From Chthonomonadales bacterium (lineage in GTDB: Bacteria; Armatimonadota; Chthonomonadetes; Chthonomonadales; CAJBBX01): a DNA stretch of 64,000 bases. Below are positions 49,421 to 58,693 of the stretch, one piece after another. The stretch lies in NCBI GenBank assembly GCA_020849275.1, contig JADLGO010000036.1, positions 1 to 64,000 of the forward strand, given 5' to 3'. Under the pieces are notes generated by a model that worked only from the letters and a program-made list of their open reading frames with translations, was not told the origin of the DNA and did not search any database. A program made the translations under genes and the position numbers. The first letter of the stretch is position 1. Each line of letters starts with the position of its first letter.

Positions 49421-51961
49421 TCAGAACCACCCGCCTGCGCGCGGCGATCGGCCGGGCGACGGCGCATTGAGAACCTCGTGGATCGCGGTGAGCAACTCGA
49501 CGGTGGTGCACGGCTTGGGGAGGAAGCGGCAGGCTCCGGCCTGCAGAAGGTGCGTTACGGTCTCGGTCTCCGCGAAACCCGACATGAGGATCACGCGGAC
49601 GCCAGGGTCGATCGCGCGAAGTTGCCAGAAGGTCTCACGGCCGCCGAGCTCGGGCATCATCAGGTCGAGTAGCACGAGGTCGAACCGCCCAGGGTTCGCG
49701 CGGAAGACCTCCAGGGCGTCGCGGCCGCCGGGCGCCAGATAGACCTCAAGGCCGTGCGAGGCCAGCAGGTCGTGCATCAGCCCGCGCACCACCGGCTCGT
49801 CGTCGACGACCAGGATCCGCGAGCGCGACGGCGTTTGCGTCGCGGCCTCCGCGGTGGGCGCCTCCGTCGGGGGGGCCTCATCGACGGGCAGCACCACGGT
49901 GAAGGTCGCGCCGGACCCGGGCTCGGTCGTCACGTGGACGGTGCCTCCGTGCCGCGTGACGATGCCGTAGACCATGGCGAGACCCAGTCCGGTCCCCTCG
50001 CCGGGGCGTTTCGTGGTGAAGAACGGCTCGAACACGCGGGGCAGCACGGCTTCCCCGATGCCCTCTCCGGTGTCGGCCACCGCCACGAGGATCCCGGCCC
50101 GCGGATCGCCTCCTCCGGGCGGAGACCAGTTCTCCAGGTTGCGAGTCATCACCGTGAGTCGGCCGCCCTGTGGCATCGCGTCGCGCGCGTTCAGGCACAG
50201 GTTGACGAGCACCTGCTCGATCTGGGTGGGGTCCGCCTGCACGCGGCGCAGGTCCGGCGCGAGGTCAGTCTCGAGCGCGATGTGCTTGCCGATGCTGCGG
50301 CTCAGCAGCGAGGCGGCCTCCTGAACCACATCGTTCACGCTGACACTCTGCGCCTCGATGGGGCTGTTGCGCGCGAAGGTGAGCAGTTGCCTCGCGAGGT
50401 CGGCGGCGCGCCTCCCGGCCTCCTCGATGGTGACCGCGTGGCGGTGGATGGGGCTGTCGTCCGGCGTCTTGCGCCGTATGAGGGCTGCGTAGCCGATCAC
50501 GCCGGTGAGGTGGTTGTTGAAGTCGTGTGCGATCCCACCCGCGAGCGTGCCCAGGCTGTCCATCTTCTGCGCCTGAACGAGTTGCTGCTGAAGCGCCTTC
50601 TCGCCGGTCACGTCGCGGGCCAGCACGCGGGCCCCGCGGTACTCGCCATCGGCGTAGGCCGGCACGGCGCGCACCGAGGCGCTCAGCACGCTGCCGTCGC
50701 GGCGGCACAGGTCCGCCTCCACCGTGCACGACTCCGCCTGGCCGCGCGCGAGGAGTGCCATCCCCTCCGCCAGGCGGTCGCGCGCGCGACCCGGCACCAC
50801 ATAGGCCGTCCAGTGTGTGCCAACGAGCTCGGCCTTCGCGAAGCCCAGCTCCCGCGCCTCCGTGGCGTTGCACGAGACGATGGTCCCCGCCGCGTCGAGC
50901 AGGTGGTACATGTCCGGGGCCTCGTCGTAGAGCGCCATGTACTCGCGTTCGGAGGCCCGGGTGCGCTCCAGGATGTCGGCGCCGGCCAGCGCGAGCGCGG
51001 CCTGCCGGGCGATGGCCTCCACCAGCGCGATGTCGTCAGCCGTCCAGTGACGGCGTCGGTTGCACTGGTGCACGCCGATCAGCGCACCCAGTCGGCCCGC
51101 CGCAAGGAGCGGCGCGACCAGCGTGGAGCGGACGGCCGAGGGCGCGTAGATGCGCTGGTAGACGCCGGCTGTGCGCGGGTCGGTCGCCACATCGCCGATG
51201 GCCACCACCTGGCCGGCCAGGACGCGGTGCAGCACGTGCGGCGAGACCTCGGCGGGACGGTAGGCGCCCGCGACGGCTGGCCAGTCTCCGCGCCTCGCCT
51301 CGGTGACGACGGTCAGGTCGCCACCGCTGACGCTGGCGAAGTAGCAGCGGCTGGCACGCAGCGCTCGGAGCGCCGCGCCGACCGTGACCAGGGCGATGCG
51401 GTCACGGTCGAGCGAGCGCGCGAGTTGGCGCGCGAGGGCGTTTTCGATGCGCTCCTGGCGCGCGCGCACCCGCATGCGCTCGTAGCGCGTCGCGTTCTCT
51501 ATGCCCAGACCAAGCATGGCGCCGACGATCTCGAGCAGGCATCGTTCGGCGGCGGCGACGGGCCGGGGAGTCTCGGCGATCAGCGTCACGACGCCGACAT
51601 CGGCGCGTCCGGCGCGGAGGGGGAAGGCGAGTCGCGTGGCCTGGTGGCGATCGGCTCCGGCTACGGGCGCGCAGTCAAGCGCCACGGTGCCCGTGGCCCA
51701 GGCACGCCCGGCGGTGCCCGCGCCGCGAATGCACGTGCGCTCCCGGCGCCGGACCCAGGCGGCGCGCCGGCCGCCGGCGAGGACCAGGGGGGCCAGGCCG
51801 TCGGCGGGGTCGGCCAGGTACACGGCATACGTACCGAAGCCCAGGCGCTCGGAGATGCGCCTGCACGACTCGCGCAGCAGCCGACGCGGCATCAGCGTGC
51901 GGCCCGCCGACTCGGCCACGGAGGCCAGTACCTCAAGCTCCCCCTGCAAGGACTCCTGCAC
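49421..51961 (-). CDS. Hybrid sensor histidine kinase with two GAF, PAS, kinase and receiver domains
   Basis: An 846-residue cytosolic protein without membrane helices. A GAF domain (about 10-160), a second GAF (about 180-335; SRCYFASVSGGDLTVVTEAR), a PAS (about 345-460; LYDEAPDMYHLLDAAGTIVS) and a HisKA/HATPase core follow. The phospho-His is His479 (GGIAHDFNN), with ADTGEGIGEAVLPRVFEPFF and GTGLGLAMVYGIV. A C-terminal receiver has Asp766 in LVLLDLMMPELGGRE. The GTG at 51961 follows GGGAGG. It ends only 10 bp from the convergent nitrate reductase gene; no cognate DNA-binding regulator is next to it. Signal unknown. Confidence 0.9.
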   Translation of the reverse strand: MQESLQGELEVLASVAESAGRTLMPRRLLRESCRRISERLGFGTYAVYLADPADGLAPLVLAGGRRAAWVRRRERTCIRGAGTAGRAWATGTVALDCAPVAGADRHQATRLAFPLRAGRADVGVVTLIAETPRPVAAAERCLLEIVGAMLGLGIENATRYERMRVRARQERIENALARQLARSLDRDRIALVTVGAALRALRASRCYFASVSGGDLTVVTEARRGDWPAVAGAYRPAEVSPHVLHRVLAGQVVAIGDVATDPRTAGVYQRIYAPSAVRSTLVAPLLAAGRLGALIGVHQCNRRRHWTADDIALVEAIARQAALALAGADILERTRASEREYMALYDEAPDMYHLLDAAGTIVSCNATEARELGFAKAELVGTHWTAYVVPGRARDRLAEGMALLARGQAESCTVEADLCRRDGSVLSASVRAVPAYADGEYRGARVLARDVTGEKALQQQLVQAQKMDSLGTLAGGIAHDFNNHLTGVIGYAALIRRKTPDDSPIHRHAVTIEEAGRRAADLARQLLTFARNSPIEAQSVSVNDVVQEAASLLSRSIGKHIALETDLAPDLRRVQADPTQIEQVLVNLCLNARDAMPQGGRLTVMTRNLENWSPPGGGDPRAGILVAVADTGEGIGEAVLPRVFEPFFTTKRPGEGTGLGLAMVYGIVTRHGGTVHVTTEPGSGATFTVVLPVDEAPPTEAPTAEAATQTPSRSRILVVDDEPVVRGLMHDLLASHGLEVYLAPGGRDALEVFRANPGRFDLVLLDLMMPELGGRETFWQLRAIDPGVRVILMSGFAETETVTHLLQAGACRFLPKPCTTVELLTAIHEVLNAPSPGRSPRAGGWF

Positions 51962-52124
51962 GGCGGGCCTCCCGCGGGCGTCTGGCACCCGGCGAACCGC
52001 GCTGTGAGTTGGGTCGCGGACCGCACGGGGTGACGATCTCTGCCGCGCGGTTCGCCGGGTACACTTTTGGTTCCTGCCTCCCCGCGAGTATGGCAACGCG
52101 GCCGCAGGCGTTGACGCGCGTGAG

Positions 52125-52730
52125 CTACGAGATGGCCGGGCTCAGCGTTCGGCGGCCGCGCGGGAGAGGCTTGCCAGACATGATGTTGCGCATCAGGACC
52201 CGGGCGCGGTGCAGGCGGGAGCGGATCGTTCCGACGGCGCACCCGAGCACGCGGGCGGCCTCGTCGTAGGACATGCCCTCGATGTCGGTGAGCAGGACGG
52301 TCTCGCGGAACGACACGGGAAGCCGGCTAAGCGCGTTCTGCAGGCGCTCGTCCATCACCTGGCGCATGACGACGCGGGCGGGGTCCGCCTCCTCGTCGGG
52401 CACCTCGCTGTAAAGCGTGTCGCCGTCGACACCCTCCATGGGCGTATCGAGGGAGAGCGGCAACTGGCGCGGGCGGGCGCGGAGCATGTCCACGAAGAGG
52501 TTCGATATGATGCGAAAGAGCCAGCGATCAAACGGCCGCGTCTCGTCGTACCGGTCGATGGCCCGGTAGGCGCGAACGAAGGCCTCCTGCGTCAGGTCCT
52601 CGGCATCCTCGCGGCTCCCGGTCATCCGATAGGCGTACGTGTAAGCCTTCCGATAGTGATCGCGCATCAGTTGCTCGAACCGCGCCCTCATGGCGTGATC
52701 GGTGTACGGGGCGATTGCGGCCAGTTGCAT
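52125..52730 (-). CDS. ECF-type RNA polymerase sigma factor
   Basis: A 201-residue sigma-70 family protein of the extracytoplasmic-function class. Region 2 is RDHYRKAYTYAYRMTGSRED, then AEDLTQEAFVRAYRAIDRYD and FDRWLFRIISNLFVDMLRAR; region 4 is LSRLPVSFRETVLLTDIEGM and SYDEAARVLGCAVGTIRSRL. No anti-sigma gene is next to it on either side, which is notable for this class. The kinase gene is downstream on the same strand. A 1-to-1 pairing of a perfect palindrome with its promoter is described separately. Confidence 0.92.
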   Translation of the reverse strand: MQLAAIAPYTDHAMRARFEQLMRDHYRKAYTYAYRMTGSREDAEDLTQEAFVRAYRAIDRYDETRPFDRWLFRIISNLFVDMLRARPRQLPLSLDTPMEGVDGDTLYSEVPDEEADPARVVMRQVMDERLQNALSRLPVSFRETVLLTDIEGMSYDEAARVLGCAVGTIRSRLHRARVLMRNIMSGKPLPRGRRTLSPAIS

Positions 52731-52827
52731 CTCTCTCCTCCATCGTGTGAGGGGACTGCGCCGCGCGATCGCGGTCGGGCCGCTTCGAGGCGGGTCCCGC
52801 TCCCTGCTCGGAGCATGAAACTTCGCA

Positions 52828-52865
52828 ACGCTAATATATTAGCGTATGGTGATATGTGGCGTCAA
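52828..52865 (-). promoter_or_regulatory. Promoter of the sigma-factor gene with an 18-bp perfect palindrome
   Basis: Reverse strand TTGACG (52865-52860), an 18-bp spacer and TAATAT (52841-52836). The -10 box lies inside ACGCTAATATATTAGCGT (52828-52845), a perfect 18-bp palindrome, strikingly AT-rich for this genome. A protein binding there would compete with RNA polymerase. The start at 52730 is 98 bp downstream. Confidence 0.6.
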
Positions 52866-52923
52866 TAGGGAAGTCGCGAGCACTCCGATGACGCCGGCCG
52901 CGGACGGCAGCCCTCGGAGGGGA

Positions 52924-54156
52924 TCAGGCTTTCGGCGCGCCGATCGGCGCCGCTGACTCCGGCGGGCCCGACACGGCGGCGTCGCGCGGCGGTGACTCCA
53001 ACAGCGGCGCTGGAACCGCGGCATGCGAGGTCACCGCCGGCGCCACCCCCACCAGCGATGGGCACAGCAGAGCGAGGAGCTTCTGCGCCGATGCCGCTAC
53101 CGGCACCGCTAGCACCATGCCCCAGACGCCGAACAGTGCCGCGCCGCACATGAGGGCGAAGATATTGACGAGCGGATGCAGGCCCACCGACCCGCCGACC
53201 ACGCGCGGGGTGATGAGGTAGTCGAACGTCACCTGCATCGCGACCATCAGGCCCAGGACGAGGAGGACGAATCCGGCAGTGACGTGGGGGCTCGTTGCCG
53301 CCATCCCGACCGCGCCGGCGATCGCGACGGCCGGGCCGACGTAGGGCACCGCGTAGAGCACGCCCGCCGCGACGCTCAGGAACAGGGCGTAGTTGAGCCC
53401 GAGCAGCGTGAAGAGCAGGAATGCGGCGGCCCCGTACATGAGGCACACCTTCGTGAGCCCTCGCACGTAGGCGCTGAAGATGACCACGATCTCCTGGCTT
53501 ACGCGGTCGGCGTCGCCGCGTTGGCTGGCCGGGACGAGCGCCAGCAGGCGCGCGCGCACCCTTGGGAACTCGAGCAGGAGATAGAAGAGCGAGAGCGGGA
53601 TGATGACGAGCCAGAGGATCTGGCCGAGGAAGCCCGTGAAGGTGTCCTTCGTGGCCCCAAGGATGCCGCCAAGAGTCGCCGTTACGAACCCGGATCGCTG
53701 GCTCAGGTACTCAGACGGCGGCATCGTCATGCCCAGAGGCTCGAGCGTCTTGCGCCGCCGGGCGTACCAACGGTCCGCGTCGTCCGCGATGCCCTGGGCT
53801 CTCTCGACCAACTCGCTGCTATAGGCCGGCAGCCTCTGCGCGAAGTCGCTGAGCTGGTTCACCGCGTGCACCAGCAGCATGCCCGCCAGGACGACGAAGA
53901 GAAACGCGAGCAGGAAGATCGAAGTGACCGCGCGGCCGCGGCCGATGCCCCGTGCCTCGAGCCGCGAGACGAGCGGATCCAGCAGCGCGGCGAGGAAGAA
54001 GGCGATCAGGAACGGCGGCAGGATTGCGCGCACGCGCCACAGGAAGTAGGCGGCGAGCAGTCCGACGGCGGCCAGGGTCCAGAGGCGGTTCCGCGACGAA
54101 CGCGTCGGGCGGGGGACCATCGGATCGCCGACGTGCTCGGGCTGCTCAAGGGACAA
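52924..54156 (-). CDS. AI-2E family (TqsA/YdiK-like) transporter
   Basis: A 410-residue polytopic membrane protein with about eight helices. LPPFLIAFFLAALLDPLVSR and LEARGIGRGRAVTSIFLLAF match the family start, VLYAVPYVGPAVAIAGAVGM the conserved PYxGP region, and SVGLHPLVNIFALMCGAALF the C-terminal helix. Members export autoinducer-2 or act as Na+/H+ antiporters; the substrate here is unknown. A TTG at 54156 after GGAGA gives a better ribosome binding site than the ATG at 54120. The C-terminus is Pro/Ala-rich. Confidence 0.85.
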   Translation of the reverse strand: MSLEQPEHVGDPMVPRPTRSSRNRLWTLAAVGLLAAYFLWRVRAILPPFLIAFFLAALLDPLVSRLEARGIGRGRAVTSIFLLAFLFVVLAGMLLVHAVNQLSDFAQRLPAYSSELVERAQGIADDADRWYARRRKTLEPLGMTMPPSEYLSQRSGFVTATLGGILGATKDTFTGFLGQILWLVIIPLSLFYLLLEFPRVRARLLALVPASQRGDADRVSQEIVVIFSAYVRGLTKVCLMYGAAAFLLFTLLGLNYALFLSVAAGVLYAVPYVGPAVAIAGAVGMAATSPHVTAGFVLLVLGLMVAMQVTFDYLITPRVVGGSVGLHPLVNIFALMCGAALFGVWGMVLAVPVAASAQKLLALLCPSLVGVAPAVTSHAAVPAPLLESPPRDAAVSGPPESAAPIGAPKA

Positions 54157-54177
54157 GACGCGGTTCTCCGGTGGCGG

Positions 54178-54216
54178 CCTCCGGGCGGGTCCGGCCCGGC
54201 CGGACCCGCCCGGAGG
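54178..54216. terminator. Strong hairpin between YtxH-like and AI-2E genes
   Basis: A perfect 17-bp stem (54178-54194 with 54200-54216), arm CCTCCGGGCGGGTCCGG, loop CCCGG. It sits between the YtxH-like stop (54274) and the AI-2E start, without a U-tract. Confidence 0.6.
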
Positions 54217-54273
54217 GTCGGCGCGCCGCGATTGCCGCGGCCGCGCCACGATGTGTGCGTCGGGAGTCGGGCG

Positions 54274-54558
54274 TCAGGCGGGCGCCTGCCCTTGCTCCTC
54301 GTCCGCGCTCCGCTCCACCTGCTCGGCGACGGCCTGCTTGCCGCTCTCGACGGCGCTCTTGACCTTGGTCGCCACCTGCTGGCTGAGGTCGCTGATCTTG
54401 TGTCCCAGGTCCGACAGAGTGTTGCTGATCTCCTCCCGAGTTTGCGGCCCGGGCTTCGGGGCGAACAGCAGGCCCGCGATGGCGCCGACCAGCACGCCGA
54501 TGCCGATGCCGGCGAGCACGCTCAGCATCACACCCTTCTCGTTGTCTTGGTTGTCCAC
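54274..54558 (-). CDS. YtxH-like small membrane-anchored protein
   Basis: A 94-residue protein: one glycine-rich helix (MLSVLAGIGIGVLVGAIAGL) followed by LFAPKPGPQTREEISNTLSD and an amphipathic tail, the YtxH pattern. These proteins are stress-associated and of unknown function. Start is GTG (54558), 5 nt after GGAGGTAA. It follows the DUF948-like gene by about 130 bp and precedes a strong hairpin. Confidence 0.8.
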   Translation of the reverse strand: MDNQDNEKGVMLSVLAGIGIGVLVGAIAGLLFAPKPGPQTREEISNTLSDLGHKISDLSQQVATKVKSAVESGKQAVAEQVERSADEEQGQAPA

Positions 54559-54691
54559 CGGGTTACCTCCTTCTGGGCCCGTACGGGACGGGCGGCTCGG
54601 GCGGCGCGCGTCGCGGCGCGTGCCTGACCCGTCGACCCCCTCGCCACAGGGTAGGGGGAGTCGGGCTGGGCCGACTTCGTATGGCGCGCGG

Positions 54692-55189
54692 CTACCGACC
54701 GGGCCGTCCTGCTTGCGGCCGCCGGCGCGCGGCGAGCAGCGCCCGCGCCGCGACGCCGGCCGCCAGCGCGAGCAGCCCGGCCCTGCCGCCCGGCTGCCGC
54801 AGCATGTTGGCTGCCGCTGCCGCGAGAGCCGCTGGCGTGCTGAGCTGCTCCGCCCCGCCCACGATGCGCCGGACGCCGGCGGCACCCTCCGCGAGCGAGC
54901 GCGTCGCCGTCTCGACGTGCGCCAGGGTCGCGCGGGCGGAGAGTAGCGTCGGCGTTACCTCGTCGCGCGTCAGGCGCTCCACCGAGTCGGACAGGGTCTC
55001 CACGCGCGCCAGCGTCGCGCGCGCAGCATCCAGGGCCGCGGACATCTGGCCCTCGAGCCGCGTCGCCACAGCGCCGATCTGGGCGCCGAGCGCCCCCATT
55101 CTGTGCAACCCCGCCGCGAGCGCAAGGCCCATCACCAGCAGGTTCAGCACCAGCAGGGCCGAGAGCAGCAGTTGGACCCACGTCTCCAA
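54692..55189 (-). CDS. DUF948-like membrane-associated protein
   Basis: A 165-residue protein with an N-terminal helix (WVQLLLSALLVLNLLVMGLA), a long amphipathic coiled-coil-like region (about 40-110: LARVETLSDSVERLTRDEVT, LAHVETATRSLAEGAAGVRR) and a second hydrophobic stretch near the end. The plan resembles DUF948/YtxG proteins, commonly paired with YtxH as here. Function unknown. It starts 20 bp after the mnmA stop and has a possible promoter within mnmA. Confidence 0.65.
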   Translation of the reverse strand: METWVQLLLSALLVLNLLVMGLALAAGLHRMGALGAQIGAVATRLEGQMSAALDAARATLARVETLSDSVERLTRDEVTPTLLSARATLAHVETATRSLAEGAAGVRRIVGGAEQLSTPAALAAAAANMLRQPGGRAGLLALAAGVAARALLAARRRPQAGRPGR

Positions 55190-55208
55190 GGTCGGCCGCC
55201 GCCTCCTG

Positions 55209-56306
55209 TTACGTGATACCGGCGCGCTCGATGGTGCCGCCGCCCACCACGACGTCGCCGCTGTAGAACACGGCGGCCTGGCCAGGCGTCACGGCGCGTT
55301 GCGGCTCCGCGAAGGTGCACAGCACCGCGTCCGGCGCGTCGGCGGGCCGCACCGTAGCCGGCGCGGCAGTGGCATTATAGCGAATGCGAGCCCAAACATC
55401 AAGCGGGCCGGCCAGCCCCACCACGGACACCCAGTTCAGCGCGCGGACTCGCAGGTGCCGCTCGTAGAGGTCGCCGTCCGAGCCGACCACCACGGTGTTG
55501 CTCTCCGGGCATAGCCCCACCACGTAGAGCGGGCCGTCGGTGCTGGCCGGGAGCCGCTTGCGCTGACCCACCGTGTAGTTGCCGATGCCCGAGTGCTGGC
55601 CGCGGTGGCGTCCGAGCGTGTCCACGATGGGCCCGGGCGCCTGCGTGGCCGGGGCACGCTCCGCCAGGAAGCGCGTGTAGCCCGCGCGCGGCACGAAGCA
55701 GATCTCCTGGCTGTCCGGCTTGTCGGCGACGCTCAGCCCGAGCTCCCGGGCGATGCGGCGCGTCTCCGCCTTGCCCTCCAGCTCGCCAAGCGGCAGCAGG
55801 GTGTGGGCAAGTTGGTCCTGGGTAAGGCTGTAGAGTGCGTAGGACTGGTCCTTGGCGGCATCGCGCGCGCACAGGAGCTCGTGGCGCCCCGTGCGCTCGC
55901 CGCGGCGCACGCGGGCGTAGTGGCCAGTGGCGAGGTAGTCCGCGCCGAGTGCCCTCGCCTGGCGCATCAGCTCATCGAACTTGACGCTGCGGTTGCACTC
56001 CACGCAGGGGTTCGGGGTTCGCCCCGCCGCGTACTCGGCCACGAACCGATCGATCACCTGGCGCGCGAAATGGCCGCGGAAGTTCAGTACGTAGTGGGGG
56101 ATGCCGATGCGGTTGGCGGCGCGCCGCGCGTCCTCGACCGCCCCGAGCGAGCAGCAGCCGCCGTGGCGGCCCTGCTCGGCATGCTCCTGCCATATCTGCA
56201 GCGTGATCCCGATGACATCGTGCCCCTGCCGCTTCAGCAGTGCCGCCGTCACCGCGCTGTCCACCCCCCCGCTCATCGCCGCAACCACCGTCGTTCTGCC
56301 CGGCAC
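55209..56306 (-). CDS. mnmA: tRNA-specific 2-thiouridylase
   Basis: A 365-residue enzyme that thiolates U34 of tRNAs for Glu, Gln and Lys. The ATP-pyrophosphatase loop is MSGGVDSAVTAALLKRQG. Catalytic cysteines lie in RTPNPCVECNRSVKFDEL and SQEICFVPRAG. The beta-barrel domain has GIGNYTVGQRKRL and LYVVGLCPESNTVVVG. The GTG at 56306 follows GGAGGTGA by 5 nt and is preferred over an ATG eight codons upstream. It has a promoter (56377-56348), divergent from purE. Confidence 0.94.
   Translation of the reverse strand: MPGRTTVVAAMSGGVDSAVTAALLKRQGHDVIGITLQIWQEHAEQGRHGGCCSLGAVEDARRAANRIGIPHYVLNFRGHFARQVIDRFVAEYAAGRTPNPCVECNRSVKFDELMRQARALGADYLATGHYARVRRGERTGRHELLCARDAAKDQSYALYSLTQDQLAHTLLPLGELEGKAETRRIARELGLSVADKPDSQEICFVPRAGYTRFLAERAPATQAPGPIVDTLGRHRGQHSGIGNYTVGQRKRLPASTDGPLYVVGLCPESNTVVVGSDGDLYERHLRVRALNWVSVVGLAGPLDVWARIRYNATAAPATVRPADAPDAVLCTFAEPQRAVTPGQAAVFYSGDVVVGGGTIERAGIT
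55374..55402 (-). promoter_or_regulatory. Possible internal promoter within the mnmA end
   Basis: Reverse strand TTGATG (55402-55397), a 17-bp spacer, TATAAT (55379-55374). It lies inside mnmA and about 185 bp before the DUF948-like start, so it could express the DUF948/YtxH pair independently. Confidence 0.45.
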
Positions 56307-56347
56307 CGCGTCACCTCCGCCCGCCGGCATGCCGGAGCGGGCGCGCT

Positions 56348-56377
56348 ATTATGCCACACTCGCGCGGCGCGCGCCAA
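56348..56377 (-). promoter_or_regulatory. Promoter of mnmA
   Basis: Reverse strand TTGGCG (56377-56372), 18-bp spacer, CATAAT (56353-56348), followed by a GC-rich stretch. Confidence 0.5.
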
Positions 56378-56509
56378 CCCGGGCACGGCTGCCGCCGGGC
56401 ACCAGTTGCGCGAGCATCCGGCCCATCGGGTGGGCGAGCGCGCCGCGGAGCGCGCTGGGGCCGGATGCCGCTACCACGCCGGTCGAGCGGGCGCGGCGCT
56501 CGGCGGCGA

Positions 56510-56538
56510 TGGACTTCCTTGTTGAGTTACGCTATACT
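56510..56538 (+). promoter_or_regulatory. Promoter of purE
   Basis: TGGACT at 56510-56515, 17-bp spacer, TATACT at 56533-56538. It lies 40 bp before the purE start. Confidence 0.55.
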
Positions 56539-56578
56539 GTTGCGGCAGTTCCACCACTCGCGACACCGGAGCACCGCT

Positions 56579-57076
56579 ATGCAGCCCCTCGTCGGCGTGG
56601 TCATGGGCTCCCGCTCAGACTGGGAGGTCATGGCGAACGCCGTTCGGACCCTGGAATCCCTCGGCGTTCCCCACGATGTGCGCGTCCTGTCGGCGCACCG
56701 CACGCCGGCGCAGCTTGCCGAGTGGGTCTCGGGCGCCGAAGATCGCGGGATTCGCGTGTTCATTGCCGCGGCGGGCGGCGCTGCCCACCTGGCCGGCGTC
56801 GTGGCGGCGCAGACGCTGCTGCCCGTGCTCGGAGTGCCGATGGAGTCGCGTGCCCTCAGCGGCATAGACTCGCTGCTCTCGATGGTGCAGATGCCGGCCG
56901 GCGTCCCCGTGGGAACGCTCGCCATCGGCAAGGCGGGCGCGGTCAACGCGGCGCTCCTGGCCGCCCAGATCCTGGCGCTTCAGCGCGAGGACATCCGCGA
57001 GGCGATCGAGCGCCATCGAGCCGAACAGGCGCGCGCGGTCCTCGAGCACCCGGACCCGCGGGAGCCTGCAGGATGA
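56579..57076 (+). CDS. purE: N5-carboxyaminoimidazole ribonucleotide mutase (class I PurE)
   Basis: A 165-residue enzyme moving CO2 on N5-CAIR to form CAIR in purine synthesis. VGVVMGSRSDWEVMANAVRT, VRVLSAHRTPAQLAEWV, FIAAAGGAAHLAGVVAAQTL and SLLSMVQMPAGVPVGTLAIG are the conserved PurE segments, including the GSxSD and AHRTP loops. No purK follows: instead the next gene starts by ATGA overlap and encodes a GHL10-type protein. So PurE either uses a purK elsewhere or CO2 directly. Confidence 0.94.
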   Translation: MQPLVGVVMGSRSDWEVMANAVRTLESLGVPHDVRVLSAHRTPAQLAEWVSGAEDRGIRVFIAAAGGAAHLAGVVAAQTLLPVLGVPMESRALSGIDSLLSMVQMPAGVPVGTLAIGKAGAVNAALLAAQILALQREDIREAIERHRAEQARAVLEHPDPREPAG

Positions 57077-58662
57077 CGGGCGCCGGGCGCGGCCTGGCCG
57101 CCGCGGCCGCTCTGGGGGCGCTGGCAGCCCTGCCCGCCTCGCCCGGCGCGAGCTCCGCCGAGGCCCGGCGGCTCCAGGTCCCGCCGGTGCGCCGCGAGTT
57201 CCGGGCGGCCTGGGTGGCCACGGTGGCGAACATCGACTGGCCCTCCCGTCCCGGCTTGCCGGTCGCCACACAGAAGGCCGAGCTCGCCGCGATCGTGGAG
57301 CGCGCCGGGCGACTGCACCTGAACGCCATCGTCCTTCAGGTGCGGCCGGCCTGCGACGCCATCTATCGCTCCACCATCGAGCCCTGGTCCGAGTACCTGA
57401 CCGGCCGCATGGGGCAGGCCCCGCGCCCCGACTACGACCCGCTGGCCCACGCCATTGCGCTGGCGCATCGCCGCGGCATCGAGATCCACGCCTGGTTTAA
57501 CCCGTACCGCGCCCATCACCCGTCGGCCGACGGGCCGATCGCGCCAGACCATGTCAGCCGGGAGCACCCGGAGCTCGTGCGCCGCTACGGCCGCCACCTC
57601 TGGCTGGATCCAGGCGACCCACGCGTGATCGACTACTCGTTGTCGGTGGTGCTCGACGTCGTCCGCCGCTACGACATCGATGGCGTCCACATCGATGACT
57701 ACTTCTACCCTTACAAGGAGAAGGACTCGCGCGGGCGTGTCATCCCGTTCCCCGACGATGCCACGTGGCGCCGCTATCGGCAAGGTGGTGGCAAGCTTGC
57801 CCGCGATGACTGGCGGCGCGAGAACGTTAACCAGTTTGTGCGCCGCCTCTACTCCGAGGTGAAGGCTGCCAAGCCGTGGGTGAAGGTCGGCGTGAGCCCG
57901 TTCGGTATCTGGCGACCCGGCTACCCCGCGCAGATACAGGGATTCGACGCGTACGCCGAGCTCTACGCAGATGCGCGCCTCTGGCTGCGCAGCGGTTGGC
58001 TCGACTACTGCTCGCCGCAGCTCTACTGGCCCGTGGCGCAGCGCGCGCAGAGCTACCCGGTCCTGCTCGGGTGGTGGCTCTCGCAGAACGTGGCGGGCCG
58101 CCACGTGTGGCCCGGCAACTATGCCAGCCGCGTGGGTGACGGCTCCAGGACCGCGTGGCAGGCGAGCGAGATCCTCGACCAGATCGCGTGTACGCGCGAC
58201 GCGCCTGGCGCGACCGGCAACATACAGTTCAGCATGAAGGCGCTCATGCCGTCGAGCGGGCCGCTCGGCGCCAGGCTCGTCGCGGGCCCGTACGCCGACG
58301 TGGCTCTCGTGCCGCCCTGCCCGTGGTTGAGCTCAGAGCGGCCCGGCGCCCCGCGGGTCACCGTGCTTGCGCCGGGCGGCACGGGCGCGCTCCGTCTGGC
58401 CATCGCAGGCAGCGGGCCGGACGTCCCGCGGCTGTGGGTCGTGCAGTCGTTGGTCGGGGACCGGTGGTCCACGCGTGTGGTGTCGGCGGGTGAGGCTCAG
58501 GTCCGTCTGGCCGGGGGGGCAGGCGCCGACCCCGGCTCGAGTGTCGCCGTTTCAGCGGTGGACCGCTTCGGCAATCAGAGCGAGCCGACGATCGTGTCAC
58601 TCGCGGCAAGTGGCCGCTTCGCCGGCCCGGACGAAGGCGGCGCCGTCAGCGAGGACCGCTGA
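57073..58662 (+). CDS. Exported GHL10/DUF187-type glycoside hydrolase-like protein (YngK type)
   Basis: A 529-residue exported protein. An N-terminal signal peptide ([20 protein letters not shown]) precedes the GHL10 barrel: [69 protein letters not shown] and [20 protein letters not shown]. The DDYFYP motif is typical. The C-terminal ~110 residues form a fibronectin-like domain. Presumed to hydrolyse an envelope or matrix polysaccharide. Its start overlaps the purE stop by ATGA, so the two are translated from one message despite unrelated roles. Confidence 0.88.
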   Translation: MTGAGRGLAAAAALGALAALPASPGASSAEARRLQVPPVRREFRAAWVATVANIDWPSRPGLPVATQKAELAAIVERAGRLHLNAIVLQVRPACDAIYRSTIEPWSEYLTGRMGQAPRPDYDPLAHAIALAHRRGIEIHAWFNPYRAHHPSADGPIAPDHVSREHPELVRRYGRHLWLDPGDPRVIDYSLSVVLDVVRRYDIDGVHIDDYFYPYKEKDSRGRVIPFPDDATWRRYRQGGGKLARDDWRRENVNQFVRRLYSEVKAAKPWVKVGVSPFGIWRPGYPAQIQGFDAYAELYADARLWLRSGWLDYCSPQLYWPVAQRAQSYPVLLGWWLSQNVAGRHVWPGNYASRVGDGSRTAWQASEILDQIACTRDAPGATGNIQFSMKALMPSSGPLGARLVAGPYADVALVPPCPWLSSERPGAPRVTVLAPGGTGALRLAIAGSGPDVPRLWVVQSLVGDRWSTRVVSAGEAQVRLAGGAGADPGSSVAVSAVDRFGNQSEPTIVSLAASGRFAGPDEGGAVSEDR

Positions 58663-58693
58663 CGGCGCAACGGAAACAAGGAGGAGATCAGTC

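Noticed and set aside
56101-57072. Upstream extension of the GHL10 frame through mnmA and purE
   Set aside because: The frame is open by chance; ATG 57073 with the signal peptide and ATGA overlap is the real start.
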